DNA from: CAYNLK01 sp964398055
GTDB taxonomy: Bacteria > Chloroflexota > Anaerolineae > 4572-78 > J111
Assembly: GCA_964398055.1 (NCBI GenBank)
Contig: CAYNLK010000095.1
Location: 1-10,152 of the forward strand
Reading direction: 5' to 3'
DNA: 10,152 nt
The notes under the pieces: generated by a model
The model's database searches: none
The model's input: the letters and a program-made list of their open reading frames with translations, nothing else
What the model was told of the DNA's origin: nothing
Program-made: the position numbers and the translations under genes
Part shown: piece by piece, positions 1 through 7,254 of the stretch
Position numbering within the stretch: the first letter of the stretch is position 1
Layout of the letters: each line of letters opens with the position of its first letter

Positions 1-111
1 TGAAGCCTCGACTCCAACTGTTCAATATCATTCTGACCCCTACAGAAAAGTTACCGGAGTTGTCAGGAAACCCTGTTTTCACCACCAGCAACGGCCTGAG
101 TGCGATTTTAA

Positions 112-118
112 GGAGGAG
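112..118 (+). promoter_or_regulatory. Strong Shine-Dalgarno site for the AI-2E transporter
   Basis: GGAGGAG lies 8 nt upstream of the GTG at 127. It is the strongest ribosome binding site in the window and fixes that GTG as the start. The preceding bases 1-111 hold no gene I can support; a TGA at 1-3 could be the end of an upstream gene, but this cannot be judged from three bases. Confidence 0.8.
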
Positions 119-126
119 TTACCAGC

Positions 127-1377
127 GTGAGTCAAGAATCAGTCGATCCAGTCGACCGCGCCCCTTATCCGGCCAACTGGAGTCTCTTTGCGCGACGGGT
201 GGCTGCCATTGGTTTGATTTTGGCGCTGCTCTTTACCGCCAGCCTGGTCGGACCGGTGGTCCATAACACCAGCCTGGCCTTGATCCTGGCCTTTCTCCTG
301 GTTCATCCCATCCAGATTTTAACCAAACGCACCCGGCTAACGTACCGTTGGGCCACCGTTCTGGTTTTCCTACTCTACCTGATCAGCGCGGTTCTGGTTC
401 TGACCCTGGTGGTTGGTCCGGTCATCCAGTTCTTGATCGTCACCGCGGCCGGGTTGCGCGGCTTGCTCAATGAGTCCATTCAATTTCTGCGCAGCTATAC
501 CCCAGACCAGGGCTGGCTGATCGATCCCCAAACCGGCCAACATCTTTTCAACTTCAATTTTATGTTAGAACCCCTCAGCCGCTGGGCCAGAGGTGAAGGG
601 CTGCAAGAGTTGGCCCAGGTGGTGCCGCGTCTGGTTGACGCCGTTACCGTCACCGCCGGTACAGTGGGCGGCCTGGCAACCAATGCCTTTATTATTCACA
701 TTCTGGCCATCGTCTTCCTGTTAGAGATACCGCGCGGCTTTGTCTGGCTGTTTGAAACCATCCCCCCCCCTCACCGGCGAGAGTATGCCATTCTATTCGA
801 GCGGATGAGCCGCATGTGGGTTACTTACTTCCAGGCCAACCTAACGGTGGGCCTGATTATGGGGGGCCTGGTCTGGCTTATGATGACCGTGCTGGGCATC
901 CGCAATGCCGTCATCGTGGCGATCATTGCCGGCGTTTTTGCCCTTTTGCCGGTGGTTGGGACGTTTGTGGCCTTTCCGGTGCTGGGACTGAACACCTTTT
1001 TTGCCGGCTCAGCCTACCTGGATTTGAGTCCCCTGGTTTTGACGATCATTGTGCTCACCGTCTATACCTTGATCGGGCTGACCCTTTTTAATATCATCTA
1101 TCCCAAGATTGCCGGCGAGGCTGTGGCCCTACCCATTTCCATTGTCATCCTGAGTATTATTGTCGGCGGCGCGCTATTTGGGGTGTTGGGCATCTTCCTG
1201 GCTCCGGCGGTGCTGGCCGTAATTCGCCACCTGGTGGAATTCGTCATCAGGAAAATTCGGGGCGGTGACCCTTACCCTGGAGAACCGGCCCCCGCCTTTC
1301 TGGACCAGCTTGCATCAGGCCAGCACAAAGCGGGCCAGCTTGCCCTGCGCTCTACCCCAATAACGAAGGGTCACTAA
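127..1377 (+). CDS. AI-2E family transporter (UPF0118/PF01594), multi-spanning membrane protein
   Basis: A 416-residue integral membrane protein of the AI-2E transporter family. Hydrophobic segments are seen at about 25-45, 48-62, 75-108, 175-200, 238-285, 300-325 and 335-368, with a hydrophilic loop around 115-170, which is the usual family layout. The conserved C-terminal core is clear: NLTVGLIMG near 238, LLPVVGTF near 273, and the block around 333-360 with ALPI, SIIVGG and FGVLGIFLAP. Family members are linked to export of autoinducer-2 or, for others, Na+/H+ antiport; most have no known substrate, so I do not assign one. The start is GTG with a strong ribosome binding site. The last 40 residues are a polar cytoplasmic tail. 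A run of nine C (762-770) encodes Ile-Pro-Pro-Pro. The GT4 gene follows 75 bp later on the same strand and may be co-transcribed. Confidence 0.92.
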   Translation: MSQESVDPVDRAPYPANWSLFARRVAAIGLILALLFTASLVGPVVHNTSLALILAFLLVHPIQILTKRTRLTYRWATVLVFLLYLISAVLVLTLVVGPVIQFLIVTAAGLRGLLNESIQFLRSYTPDQGWLIDPQTGQHLFNFNFMLEPLSRWARGEGLQELAQVVPRLVDAVTVTAGTVGGLATNAFIIHILAIVFLLEIPRGFVWLFETIPPPHRREYAILFERMSRMWVTYFQANLTVGLIMGGLVWLMMTVLGIRNAVIVAIIAGVFALLPVVGTFVAFPVLGLNTFFAGSAYLDLSPLVLTIIVLTVYTLIGLTLFNIIYPKIAGEAVALPISIVILSIIVGGALFGVLGIFLAPAVLAVIRHLVEFVIRKIRGGDPYPGEPAPAFLDQLASGQHKAGQLALRSTPITKGH

Positions 1378-1439
1378 TACTGAAGGTGTTGGCCCCCCCA
1401 AACCTGTCTTGAGCGAAATCAAAAAACTGAGTAGTAACC

Positions 1440-1445
1440 GGGGAG
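1440..1445 (+). promoter_or_regulatory. Ribosome binding site deciding the TTG start of the GT4 gene
   Basis: GGGGAG sits 7 nt before the TTG at 1453. No ATG lies nearby in this frame, and the protein's N-terminal beta strand (HIAFFSNTY) begins right after the TTG, so the rare start is well supported. The intergenic stretch 1378-1452 shows no convincing promoter: TTGAGC at 1409 with a poor -10 candidate, TAGTAA, at 1432. Confidence 0.7.
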
Positions 1446-1452
1446 TAAAAAT

Positions 1453-2709
1453 TTGCACATCGCTTTTTTTTCTAACACCTATCTGCCCGTTGTCAGCGGC
1501 GTAGTGCGCTCGATTGAAGCCTTCCGCCAGGCTATCACCAACCTGGGCCACAATGTCTTTGTCTTTGCGCCCCGCGCACAGGGCTATGAAGATAAAGCCC
1601 CTTTTATTTTTCGCTACCCATCTTTAGAAATTGGCTTGGGGTACGATATGCCGATGGCTATTCCCGTGTCTCACTTTGTCAACCAACTGCTACCCTCGCT
1701 CAAACTCGACGTGATCCACAGCCACCATCCTTTTCTACTGGGTGAAACCGCAGCCGAAAAAGCGGTCAAATTGGACGTGCCGTTGGTCTTCACCTTTCAT
1801 ACCCGTTATCGCGAATACAGCCATTATGTTGGGCTGGATCAGAGTCTGGTCAAAGAGGTGATCCACCACTGGCTCAGCGACTATTTGCGCAAATGTCACC
1901 ACGTCATCGTGCCCAGCCAGAGCATCAAACAGATGCTGGCCGATGAGTACGGCATCACCCGGCAAGTGAGCGTGATTCCCACCGGCATCGACCTGAGGCC
2001 GTATGACCAGGCCGATGGCCAGGCCGTGCGGACTGCTCGAGGCTGGGGCGATGACACGGTCTTGATTTCGGTCAGCCGGCTGGCCCAGGAAAAGAATTGG
2101 GGCACGCTCCTGCGGGCTGTCGCCAGGGTCTTCAGCCGGCGGGAGGGGGTTCGCCTGGCAGCCATCGGCGATGGAGTAGAACGCCAGGCCATCGAAAAAC
2201 TGGCCCGAGAATTAGGTATTGCCGACCGGGTCGATTTTGTGGGCAAGGTGCCTTTTACCGAAGTGCCCAATTATCTCCGGGCTGCCGACCTCTTCTGTTT
2301 TGCCTCGGTTACCGAAACCCAGGGATTGGTAACGTTGGAGGCTATGGCCGCGGGTTTACCGGTAGTAGCCGTCAATGCCAGCGGCACCGGCGATGCCGTT
2401 GAACACGGTCGGCAGGGTCTGCTCACTCCTAACGATAGCGAGGCCCTGGCTCAGGCCATCGAGCAGCTCCTTGACAACCCGGCCCGCTTGGCTGAATTTA
2501 GCCAGGCTGCCAGAAAACAGGCTGAGTCCTTCAGTCTGCCCCGGCAGGCCGAAAAGATGCTGACCGCCTACCGGCAGGCCATTGAGGATCACCAAGCCGG
2601 TCGCTTTGTGCCGGCGCCCAAGCCTAAAGGCATCCTCAAAACGATCTTGAACGGGGAAGCCTGGCAAAAGCTGTTGGGGTTAGATGAGAATCAGGGTGGC
2701 CGGGTCTAA
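1453..2709 (+). CDS. GT4 family glycosyltransferase, similar to diacylglycerol glucosyltransferases
   Basis: A 418-residue retaining GT-B glycosyltransferase (GT4). The N-terminal acceptor domain runs to about residue 180. It opens with the family's Gly-rich loop region (residues 1-20) and contains HSHHPFLLGE (89-98) and FTFHTRYREY (113-122), which are typical of the 1,2-diacylglycerol 3-alpha-glucosyltransferase/PimB-like branch. The C-terminal donor domain has SRLAQEKN (208-215, Arg/Lys that contact the donor phosphate) and the E-X7-E motif Glu288/Glu296 in TETQGLVTLEAMAAGLPVV. It probably transfers a sugar from a nucleotide sugar to a membrane lipid or lipid-linked acceptor at the inner face of the membrane; lipid specificity is inferred from motif similarity only. 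The tail after about 385 is basic and may help membrane contact. The start is TTG. A run of eight T (1464-1471) lies in codons 4-7. The gene converges on the GT39 gene with a 31-bp gap and no visible terminator hairpin. Confidence 0.9.
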   Translation: MHIAFFSNTYLPVVSGVVRSIEAFRQAITNLGHNVFVFAPRAQGYEDKAPFIFRYPSLEIGLGYDMPMAIPVSHFVNQLLPSLKLDVIHSHHPFLLGETAAEKAVKLDVPLVFTFHTRYREYSHYVGLDQSLVKEVIHHWLSDYLRKCHHVIVPSQSIKQMLADEYGITRQVSVIPTGIDLRPYDQADGQAVRTARGWGDDTVLISVSRLAQEKNWGTLLRAVARVFSRREGVRLAAIGDGVERQAIEKLARELGIADRVDFVGKVPFTEVPNYLRAADLFCFASVTETQGLVTLEAMAAGLPVVAVNASGTGDAVEHGRQGLLTPNDSEALAQAIEQLLDNPARLAEFSQAARKQAESFSLPRQAEKMLTAYRQAIEDHQAGRFVPAPKPKGILKTILNGEAWQKLLGLDENQGGRV

Positions 2710-2740
2710 GCCAGGTCGCATTGATCCCTGCTCTCCCCAC

Positions 2741-4414
2741 TTATGGACCCAATGCTTCCAGGGCGGTTTGGTATTCAACCCGGCTCGTCTCGTCAGGGGC
2801 AGCCTCGATGGCCAGTTCGTAATAGCGCCGAGCAATTTCCGGGCGGCGGCGGTTTTCGCGGGCCAGGCTGGCATACAGGGCGTGGTCAACCGGCAGGGCC
2901 ATCTGCTGGATCTCGGCCAGCAACTGCTCCCGGGGCGCGCCATCCCCCACGTAATAAACATGGATGAGCGGATCCAATACCAAGCGGACAGCCTGTTGCT
3001 CACTCAACCAGGCCTTTAGCCTGGCGTCGGCGCCTGACGAGAAGATGCTCAGGATGACCCAACCCCGTCCGGCCGCGGCCACAGCCTGCTGGATAGTCTC
3101 CAAATTATTAAAGTAGCCAGGCGGGGCCAACGCGGCCGGCCAGTACCAGTTGAGGGTTGGCTCGGCGTGAAAGGCGATCACGGCATCGGCCGGCCCGGCG
3201 TTGGCCGCAATAAATTGCGCCACCAACCGCCAATCCTCTTTATTCTTTACCTGATAGAGTCTGGTCAATTCGCTCCAGAAGTTAACCAGAACCACACTAC
3301 TGATAGCCAAAAGCAGCAGGCCGGCCGGCCAATTTCTCCGTTTCTGCATCAGCCGCCCCGGTCCGGCCAGCACGCCCAACGCCAATAACAACAGATAGGC
3401 CGGCAAAATCGAGATCAGGTAACGGGGCGCAAAAAAGGCGCCGCGGGAAATCAGAAATGCCACAATGATGACCGGCGGCAGGACCAACCAGAGCAACAGC
3501 AACAAAGCCGTTTTGGCTCGACCCTGGCTGAACAGGTAGACCAAGCCCAACCCGGCCAGCGCCAGCAGTCCAACCAGCCATACCCCGGTCGTGGTTCCAC
3601 TGAGCGGAATCGCCAGTTCGTCCAGCAATAAAGTCCGGTTCAACTTTGGCCCGCCGGCCCGAGGGGCTTCCAGGCCAGCCTGGGTAGGCCGAACCACGGC
3701 CTCGCCAAAGCCCTTGGAGCTATAATAGAGAATATCGCCCCAGCCGAGCATGATCAGGATAGCCAGGGGCAAGAGCGCCGTGAGCGCCAGGCCGGCCAAC
3801 GTCCGCATCGGACCGCGCCGCGACCGGCTGAAGCCGGCATCAATCAACGCAAATAACAGTAGTGCCCCCCAAATCGCCAGAGTGAAAATATGGGCCAGCC
3901 AGGATATCAGCAAACCCAACTGTAGCGGCAGCAGGTGGCGACACCGCCCGGTCAGTCGCAGCCGCCAGAACGCCTCGACCGTCAGCAAGACCCCGACCAC
4001 CACCATAGCATAGGGCCGCGCCTCCTGGCTGTAGGCCACGTGAAAAGGGGATAGGGCCAGGAACAACATCAGCAGCAGCCCTACCTCCGGCCGGATCAGC
4101 GTCCGGCCCAGGCGATAAGCCAGTGGTAAGGCCAGCGTCCCCCAAAAAACGGCCGGCAGCCGGACCCAGGCGTCGCTGCGTCCGGCCCATAGCCAGAAGT
4201 GGACAAGTACATAATCCAGCGGCGTAGCCGAATGGCCGCGCAGCCGTGAGAAGATCGTCATTAACGGTCCCTGGGCAATATTCAATTCTAAAAGCTCATC
4301 ATACCACAGGCTTTCGGCGGCCAGATCATACAGCCGCAGCCCAAATCCGAGCGCCGCAACAGCCAGAGCCAGCAGCCTCACACTTTTGGAGCTTATCTTG
4401 AACGGTATCTGCAC
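2741..4414 (-). CDS. GT39-type multi-spanning membrane glycosyltransferase
   Basis: A 557-residue protein of the polyprenyl-phosphate-sugar dependent (GT39/PMT/ArnT-like, GT-C fold) superfamily. After a first membrane segment (about 12-30), the extracytoplasmic loop carries SLWYDE (35-40) with the acidic pair expected for catalysis. SPFHVAYSQEARPY (122-135) is the second family signature, and FFAPRYLISILPAY (327-340) is the third. Further hydrophobic helices lie at about 83-100, 110-126, 136-150, 162-192, 205-225, 275-295, 302-322, 335-351 and 363-380. A soluble outer domain follows (390-500), then a short helical TPR-like tail (505-555). It would move a sugar from a lipid carrier onto a lipid, glycan or protein outside the membrane. 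The start GTG lies 8 bp after the stop of the asparagine synthase gene, directly after an in-frame TGA, without a clear Shine-Dalgarno, so translation is probably coupled. Acceptor unknown. Confidence 0.88.
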   Translation of the reverse strand: MQIPFKISSKSVRLLALAVAALGFGLRLYDLAAESLWYDELLELNIAQGPLMTIFSRLRGHSATPLDYVLVHFWLWAGRSDAWVRLPAVFWGTLALPLAYRLGRTLIRPEVGLLLMLFLALSPFHVAYSQEARPYAMVVVGVLLTVEAFWRLRLTGRCRHLLPLQLGLLISWLAHIFTLAIWGALLLFALIDAGFSRSRRGPMRTLAGLALTALLPLAILIMLGWGDILYYSSKGFGEAVVRPTQAGLEAPRAGGPKLNRTLLLDELAIPLSGTTTGVWLVGLLALAGLGLVYLFSQGRAKTALLLLLWLVLPPVIIVAFLISRGAFFAPRYLISILPAYLLLLALGVLAGPGRLMQKRRNWPAGLLLLAISSVVLVNFWSELTRLYQVKNKEDWRLVAQFIAANAGPADAVIAFHAEPTLNWYWPAALAPPGYFNNLETIQQAVAAAGRGWVILSIFSSGADARLKAWLSEQQAVRLVLDPLIHVYYVGDGAPREQLLAEIQQMALPVDHALYASLARENRRRPEIARRYYELAIEAAPDETSRVEYQTALEALGP

Positions 4415-4422
4415 GCGTCACA

Positions 4423-6315
4423 TCATTTCATAAAAATTTCAAACCACATCTGGCTGCTCAACACTCCCATCAGCAGCGCGCCCAACTCGGGCCGGCCGGC
4501 CTGATGCGCCCGGCGCAACTGCCCCACCACTGCCGGGTCAAAGAGGCCGGCCTGTCGAATTGCCGCCGGGGAGAGCGCGCTTTCAGCCCAGTCGGGCCAG
4601 CGCTCCTGCCGCAGCCAGTCAGCATAGGGCGCAGCCAGTCCCTGCTTGTGGCGACTCCGGGTCGATTTGGGCAAGAGCGACCGGGTAGCCTGGCGCAATA
4701 GATATTTTTCGGTACCACCCTTAAGCTTGTAAGCGGCCGGCAGCGCCGCGCAAAACTCCCACAGCCTGTGGTCCAAGTAGGGTACCCGGGCTTCAATGGA
4801 GTGAGCCATACTCAGCTTATCGACCTCAAAATTGATAAAATCGACCAGGCGCGTCTGGCTTTCCAACCACAGCCGCTGGTGCAGCGGCGCATCTACCGGT
4901 ACATTGGCCAACTTATCGGCCCAACCGGCCAGCAAGGTATGGCCGTTGCGGCGCAGCGCCTCGGCCACTGCCGGGGCCAACAGCTTGCGGCGATAGTTGG
5001 CGCCGCCCACCTCCAGCCAATCCTGGTAGCGAGCGGCCAGGTCGGTCTGGCCGCGGCGCAGCACCCGCCGGGCCGCCGCCGACATCGGCAGAGGGGCGGC
5101 TGCGAGCAGTCGCCGCACGACCGGCGGCCAGCCTAATAAGGGCCGGACCAAAGCGTCCCCCCGGTGCCAATGATAACCCCCTAATAACTCGTCGGCCCCT
5201 TCACCGGTCAACACCACGGTCAAGCCGGCTTCGCGGCAGGCCCGGTACAACTTATAGATCGGTAGGGCAGTTGCGGAGCACTGCGGCTCTTCCAGATGAA
5301 CCATTACCGCCGGATAGTCGTCAAAATCGGCCGGGCTGAAGGCGACAGGGTGGTGCTCCGTGCCCAGGTATTGGGCCAGCGCCTGAGCCGCCGCGGTCTC
5401 ATCATAACCTGGCTGGTCAAAGCCAATCGAGATCGTTTTAACACGGCCGGCCTCAGCCAGTCCAACCCTGGCCAGAGCCATCTGCATCAGGGCGACCAGC
5501 GTTCCGGAATCAAGCCCGCCGGAGAGGAGCGCGCCCAGCGGCACCTCGCTCATCAGCCGCAACTCAACCGCCTCACCCAGCAGCGCCAAGAATTGTTGGA
5601 CCGCGTCCGCTTCAGCCAGTTGTAGAGAGGCCGAATAATCGAGCTGCCAATAGCACTCGATCCGGTAAGCGCCGTTGTGAGCCAGCAAGTAGTGGGCGGG
5701 CGGCAGCTTGTAGATACCCTCAAAGAGAGTTTCCGGCCCCGGCACAAAGCCCAGGGTCAGCAGCGCCTCCAGGGCCGGCAAGTTGACCCGCCGCGGCAGC
5801 GTAGGCTGGGTCAAAATCGCTTTGATTTCCGAAGCAAAATAGAGCCGACCGGCCTGGGTGGTATAGTACAACGGTTTGATGCCAAAGCGATCTCGGGCCA
5901 GGAAAAGCTGTTGCCGCGCTTCATCCCAGAGAGCCAGGGCAAACATACCCCGCAATCTCGACAAAACACCTGCCGCGCCCCAGGCTTCATAACCGTGGAG
6001 CACGGCTTCGCCATCGCTGTGGGAACCGGGCCGGTGGCCCAGTTGCTCCAATTCGGCTCGCAGCGCCTGGTGGTTGTAAGTTTCGCCGTTGTAAACCAGT
6101 TGGACGGTCTGCTCCTCGTTGCGGAGCGGCTGGCGCCCCCCGGCTACGTCAATAATGCTCAAGCGGCGAATCCCCAGACCACACCGGCCGCCGGGCGAAA
6201 TATAAAACCCGGCTTGATCCGGCCCGCGGTGGATCATCGTCTCGATTTGGGTCGCGATCTCAGTCCGGGTCACCGGCTGGCCGCTGAACGAATAGATGCC
6301 GCTAAGTCCGCACAT
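4423..6315 (-). CDS. asnB: Glutamine-hydrolysing asparagine synthase family amidotransferase
   Basis: 630 residues, normal for class B asparagine synthases (about 610-640). The N-terminal Ntn glutaminase domain is intact: Cys2 right after the start Met (MCGLSG), Arg50/51 in IRRLSIID, YNGETYNH (75-82), SDGEA (100-104) and RFGIKPLYY (143-151). The synthetase domain has the PPi loop SGGLDS (265-270) and LTGEGADELLGGY (369-381). The family makes Asn from Asp, Gln and ATP, but the same fold amidates sugar or peptide carboxylates in surface-polysaccharide and peptide clusters. In lasso clusters the homologue (McjC-type) is the macrolactam cyclase. Here the gene lies downstream of PqqD and B2 genes, so a cluster-specific role is likely. 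The intact Cys2 favours real glutamine use rather than cyclase-only activity. ATG at 6315 is certain because Cys2 must be exposed. Its nearest good ribosome binding site (6341-6345) sits 25 nt away and better serves an 11-codon frame overlapping this start. Confidence 0.9.
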   Translation of the reverse strand: MCGLSGIYSFSGQPVTRTEIATQIETMIHRGPDQAGFYISPGGRCGLGIRRLSIIDVAGGRQPLRNEEQTVQLVYNGETYNHQALRAELEQLGHRPGSHSDGEAVLHGYEAWGAAGVLSRLRGMFALALWDEARQQLFLARDRFGIKPLYYTTQAGRLYFASEIKAILTQPTLPRRVNLPALEALLTLGFVPGPETLFEGIYKLPPAHYLLAHNGAYRIECYWQLDYSASLQLAEADAVQQFLALLGEAVELRLMSEVPLGALLSGGLDSGTLVALMQMALARVGLAEAGRVKTISIGFDQPGYDETAAAQALAQYLGTEHHPVAFSPADFDDYPAVMVHLEEPQCSATALPIYKLYRACREAGLTVVLTGEGADELLGGYHWHRGDALVRPLLGWPPVVRRLLAAAPLPMSAAARRVLRRGQTDLAARYQDWLEVGGANYRRKLLAPAVAEALRRNGHTLLAGWADKLANVPVDAPLHQRLWLESQTRLVDFINFEVDKLSMAHSIEARVPYLDHRLWEFCAALPAAYKLKGGTEKYLLRQATRSLLPKSTRSRHKQGLAAPYADWLRQERWPDWAESALSPAAIRQAGLFDPAVVGQLRRAHQAGRPELGALLMGVLSSQMWFEIFMK

Positions 6316-6337
6316 TTGAGGTTAGGGCAGGCTTCAT
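6302..6337 (-). other. 11-codon leader frame overlapping the asnB start
   Basis: ATG at 6337 follows GGAGG (6345-6341) after 3 nt and reads MKPALTSNVRT before a TAG at 6304-6302, past the asnB ATG at 6315. The frames differ. It may be a coupling leader or chance. asnB has no other purine-rich site at normal distance, which is the only reason to list it. Confidence 0.3.
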
Positions 6338-6459
6338 TTGCCTCCAGAGTCACCTCTACAAATTTTCGACCTTTGCTAACAAGTTAAATTTTCGCCACGA
6401 GTCCAGACGCAACACGTATTACGTTTCACGTTCATTGTTGGCAAGCAGATGAAAATTCG
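6316..6459 (-). other. 144-bp non-coding gap between B2 and asnB genes
   Basis: This is the only sizeable gap in the minus-strand operon and the place where a lasso-type precursor would be expected. I read both strands: the longest frames opening inside it on the minus strand are about 19 codons, without ribosome binding sites and without a leader/core layout. It contains a 7-bp periodic repeat (6407-6434), two copies of AAATTTTCG (6360-6368 and 6386-6394, 26 bp apart) and the leader frame before asnB. The best promoter guess, TTGCCA at 6444-6439 on the minus strand with 17 bp to TAATAC, is weak. No hairpin terminator is seen, so read-through from B2 is likely. Confidence 0.6.
6407..6434. repeat. 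Heptanucleotide tandem repeat, four imperfect units
   Basis: Units of exactly 7 bp start at 6407, 6414, 6421 and 6428. All begin ACGC or ACGT, and the last three are ACGTATT, ACGTTTC and ACGTTCA. It lies in non-coding DNA between the B2 and asnB genes. Such heptamer tracts are known as dispersed short tandem repeats in some bacteria, notably cyanobacteria; function is unknown. Confidence 0.6.
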
Positions 6460-6972
6460 TTAAGATTTATGGTCTGGTGGATATACGTACATAATGACAA
6501 AGCCCTGATAATCGCCCGGATGCTCGTAATAGGGTTGGCCGTGGAGGGTCAACCAGGCGTGGCCGCCGATCCCACCCCCCTCCTGGCCGCTTTTGAGGCG
6601 CGCTCCAAAAACAATCGAGACCGGTACCTGGGCCGCTCGTAAAAAATGATAACGTAGCAAAGATCGACGCAGGCAAAGCCCCAGCGGCGACCAGAAGTGC
6701 CAGGCCGCCACCGCATCGGCCAGTTGGCGAATCTCAACTTCGGCCAACACTTGAACGTGCGGCAGGTCTGGGGAAATTGACCACTGATTGTCAACCGGTT
6801 GCGGATAAGCAGCGAGAGGGGTAAGTTGGGCCATCATCGCCGGCAAAGGCTGATTGAATTGGCGAGGAAGAGTCTGGCTGAAGGCAACCATCTGCCGCAG
6901 CAGCGTTCGTTTTGGCGCGGCAGTCAAAGCCCGTCCGATTACCAGGGCGTTGGCCAGGCGGCTAGACAACAA
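6460..6972 (-). CDS. Lasso peptide biosynthesis B2-type protein (transglutaminase-like cysteine protease, PF13471)
   Basis: 170 residues. The C-terminal half is the Transglut_core3 fold: Cys100 in LGLCLRRSLLRYHFLR, then VSIVFGARLKSG and GGHAWLTLHG with His138. In McjB the acid lies 12 residues after the His; here that position is Glu150 (YYEHPGD), giving a likely Cys100-His138-Glu150 triad. In lasso pathways B2 cuts the leader from a precursor presented by a PqqD-like partner. The N-terminal 85 residues are helical and variable, as in B2 proteins. The TTG start overlaps the end of the PqqD gene by 11 bp and follows an in-frame TAA, with AGAAGG 5 nt upstream, so translational coupling to PqqD is strong. 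The substrate is not identifiable here. Family assignment is firm; the protease role is inferred from lasso homologues. Confidence 0.85.
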   Translation of the reverse strand: MLSSRLANALVIGRALTAAPKRTLLRQMVAFSQTLPRQFNQPLPAMMAQLTPLAAYPQPVDNQWSISPDLPHVQVLAEVEIRQLADAVAAWHFWSPLGLCLRRSLLRYHFLRAAQVPVSIVFGARLKSGQEGGGIGGHAWLTLHGQPYYEHPGDYQGFVIMYVYPPDHKS

Positions 6973-7231
6973 TTAAGCCTTCTCTTTTGAGACCGGTCGC
7001 CAGTTCCAGCAGGTCGGCTTCAATCACTTCGAGGTCGGCCTCATATTCAATGGCAATCAAGCGGGCGCAGTCGGCAATGGTCCGCCGGCCGTCGAGCAGT
7101 GTCCAGAACATTGTTCCGGTATCGTTGAGGGAGTAATAGACGCCGGTTTTGAGGTTAATCAGAATCGCTTCGTCGCCCACCGGCTGGTGGGCTGCATCCG
7201 GACTGGGCTGTGGTTTATGATCAAGTTCCAC
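6962..7231 (-). CDS. PqqD family protein (stand-alone RiPP recognition element)
   Basis: A small protein (89 residues from the GTG at 7231; 91 if the TTG at 7237 is used). It shows the PqqD pattern throughout: GDEAILINLKTGVYYSLNDT, then an aromatic (MFWTLLDG), RTIADCARLI, and a C-terminal helix ending LKREGLI. The fold is a winged helix that binds leader peptides (PqqD with PqqA; lasso B1 with its precursor). With B2 directly downstream and overlapping, it should form the recognition half of a split B1/B2 peptidase. I prefer GTG because AGGGGG ends 6-7 nt before it but touches the TTG. It follows the kinase gene after 23 bp. What peptide it binds is unknown, since none is visible in the window. 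Confidence 0.88.
   Translation of the reverse strand: MELDHKPQPSPDAAHQPVGDEAILINLKTGVYYSLNDTGTMFWTLLDGRRTIADCARLIAIEYEADLEVIEADLLELATGLKREGLIVV
6978..6983 (-). promoter_or_regulatory. Ribosome binding site for B2, inside the PqqD gene
   Basis: AGAAGG on the minus strand, 5 nt before the TTG at 6972. It supports the non-ATG start; there is no ATG until codon 28. Confidence 0.6.
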
Positions 7232-7237
7232 TGGCAA

Positions 7238-7244
7238 TCCCCCT
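7238..7244 (-). promoter_or_regulatory. Shine-Dalgarno site choosing the PqqD start
   Basis: AGGGGGA on the minus strand directly abuts the TTG at 7237 but lies 6 nt from the GTG at 7231. Normal spacing therefore favours GTG. Confidence 0.6.
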
Positions 7245-7254
7245 GATAACTCAA

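Noticed and set aside
64..79. Terminator-like CAGG-AAAC-CCTG followed by T
   Set aside because: Four-base-pair stem is too weak.
1378..1452. Promoter or dispersed TTGAGCGAAATC-type repeat between transporter and GT4 gene
   Set aside because: The -10 candidate matches only three of six bases and a single degenerate copy cannot show a repeat family.
2710..2740. Bidirectional terminator between the converging GT4 and GT39 genes
   Set aside because: No stem-loop of useful length and no T-run on either strand.
5677..6387. 236-residue plus-strand open frame antisense to asnB
   Set aside because: It lies opposite a fully conserved asparagine synthase; its composition is that of a GC-rich shadow frame and no domain is recognisable.
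6356..6415. 19-residue GTG frame VLRLDSWRKFNLLAKVENL (-)
   Set aside because: No ribosome binding site, stop codon just upstream, too short for leader plus core.
6376..6435. 19-residue frame MNVKRNTCCVWTRGENLTC (-), in phase with the B2 stop, as a precursor peptide
   Set aside because: No ribosome binding site, no leader region, no ring-forming layout, and it is largely built from the heptamer repeat.
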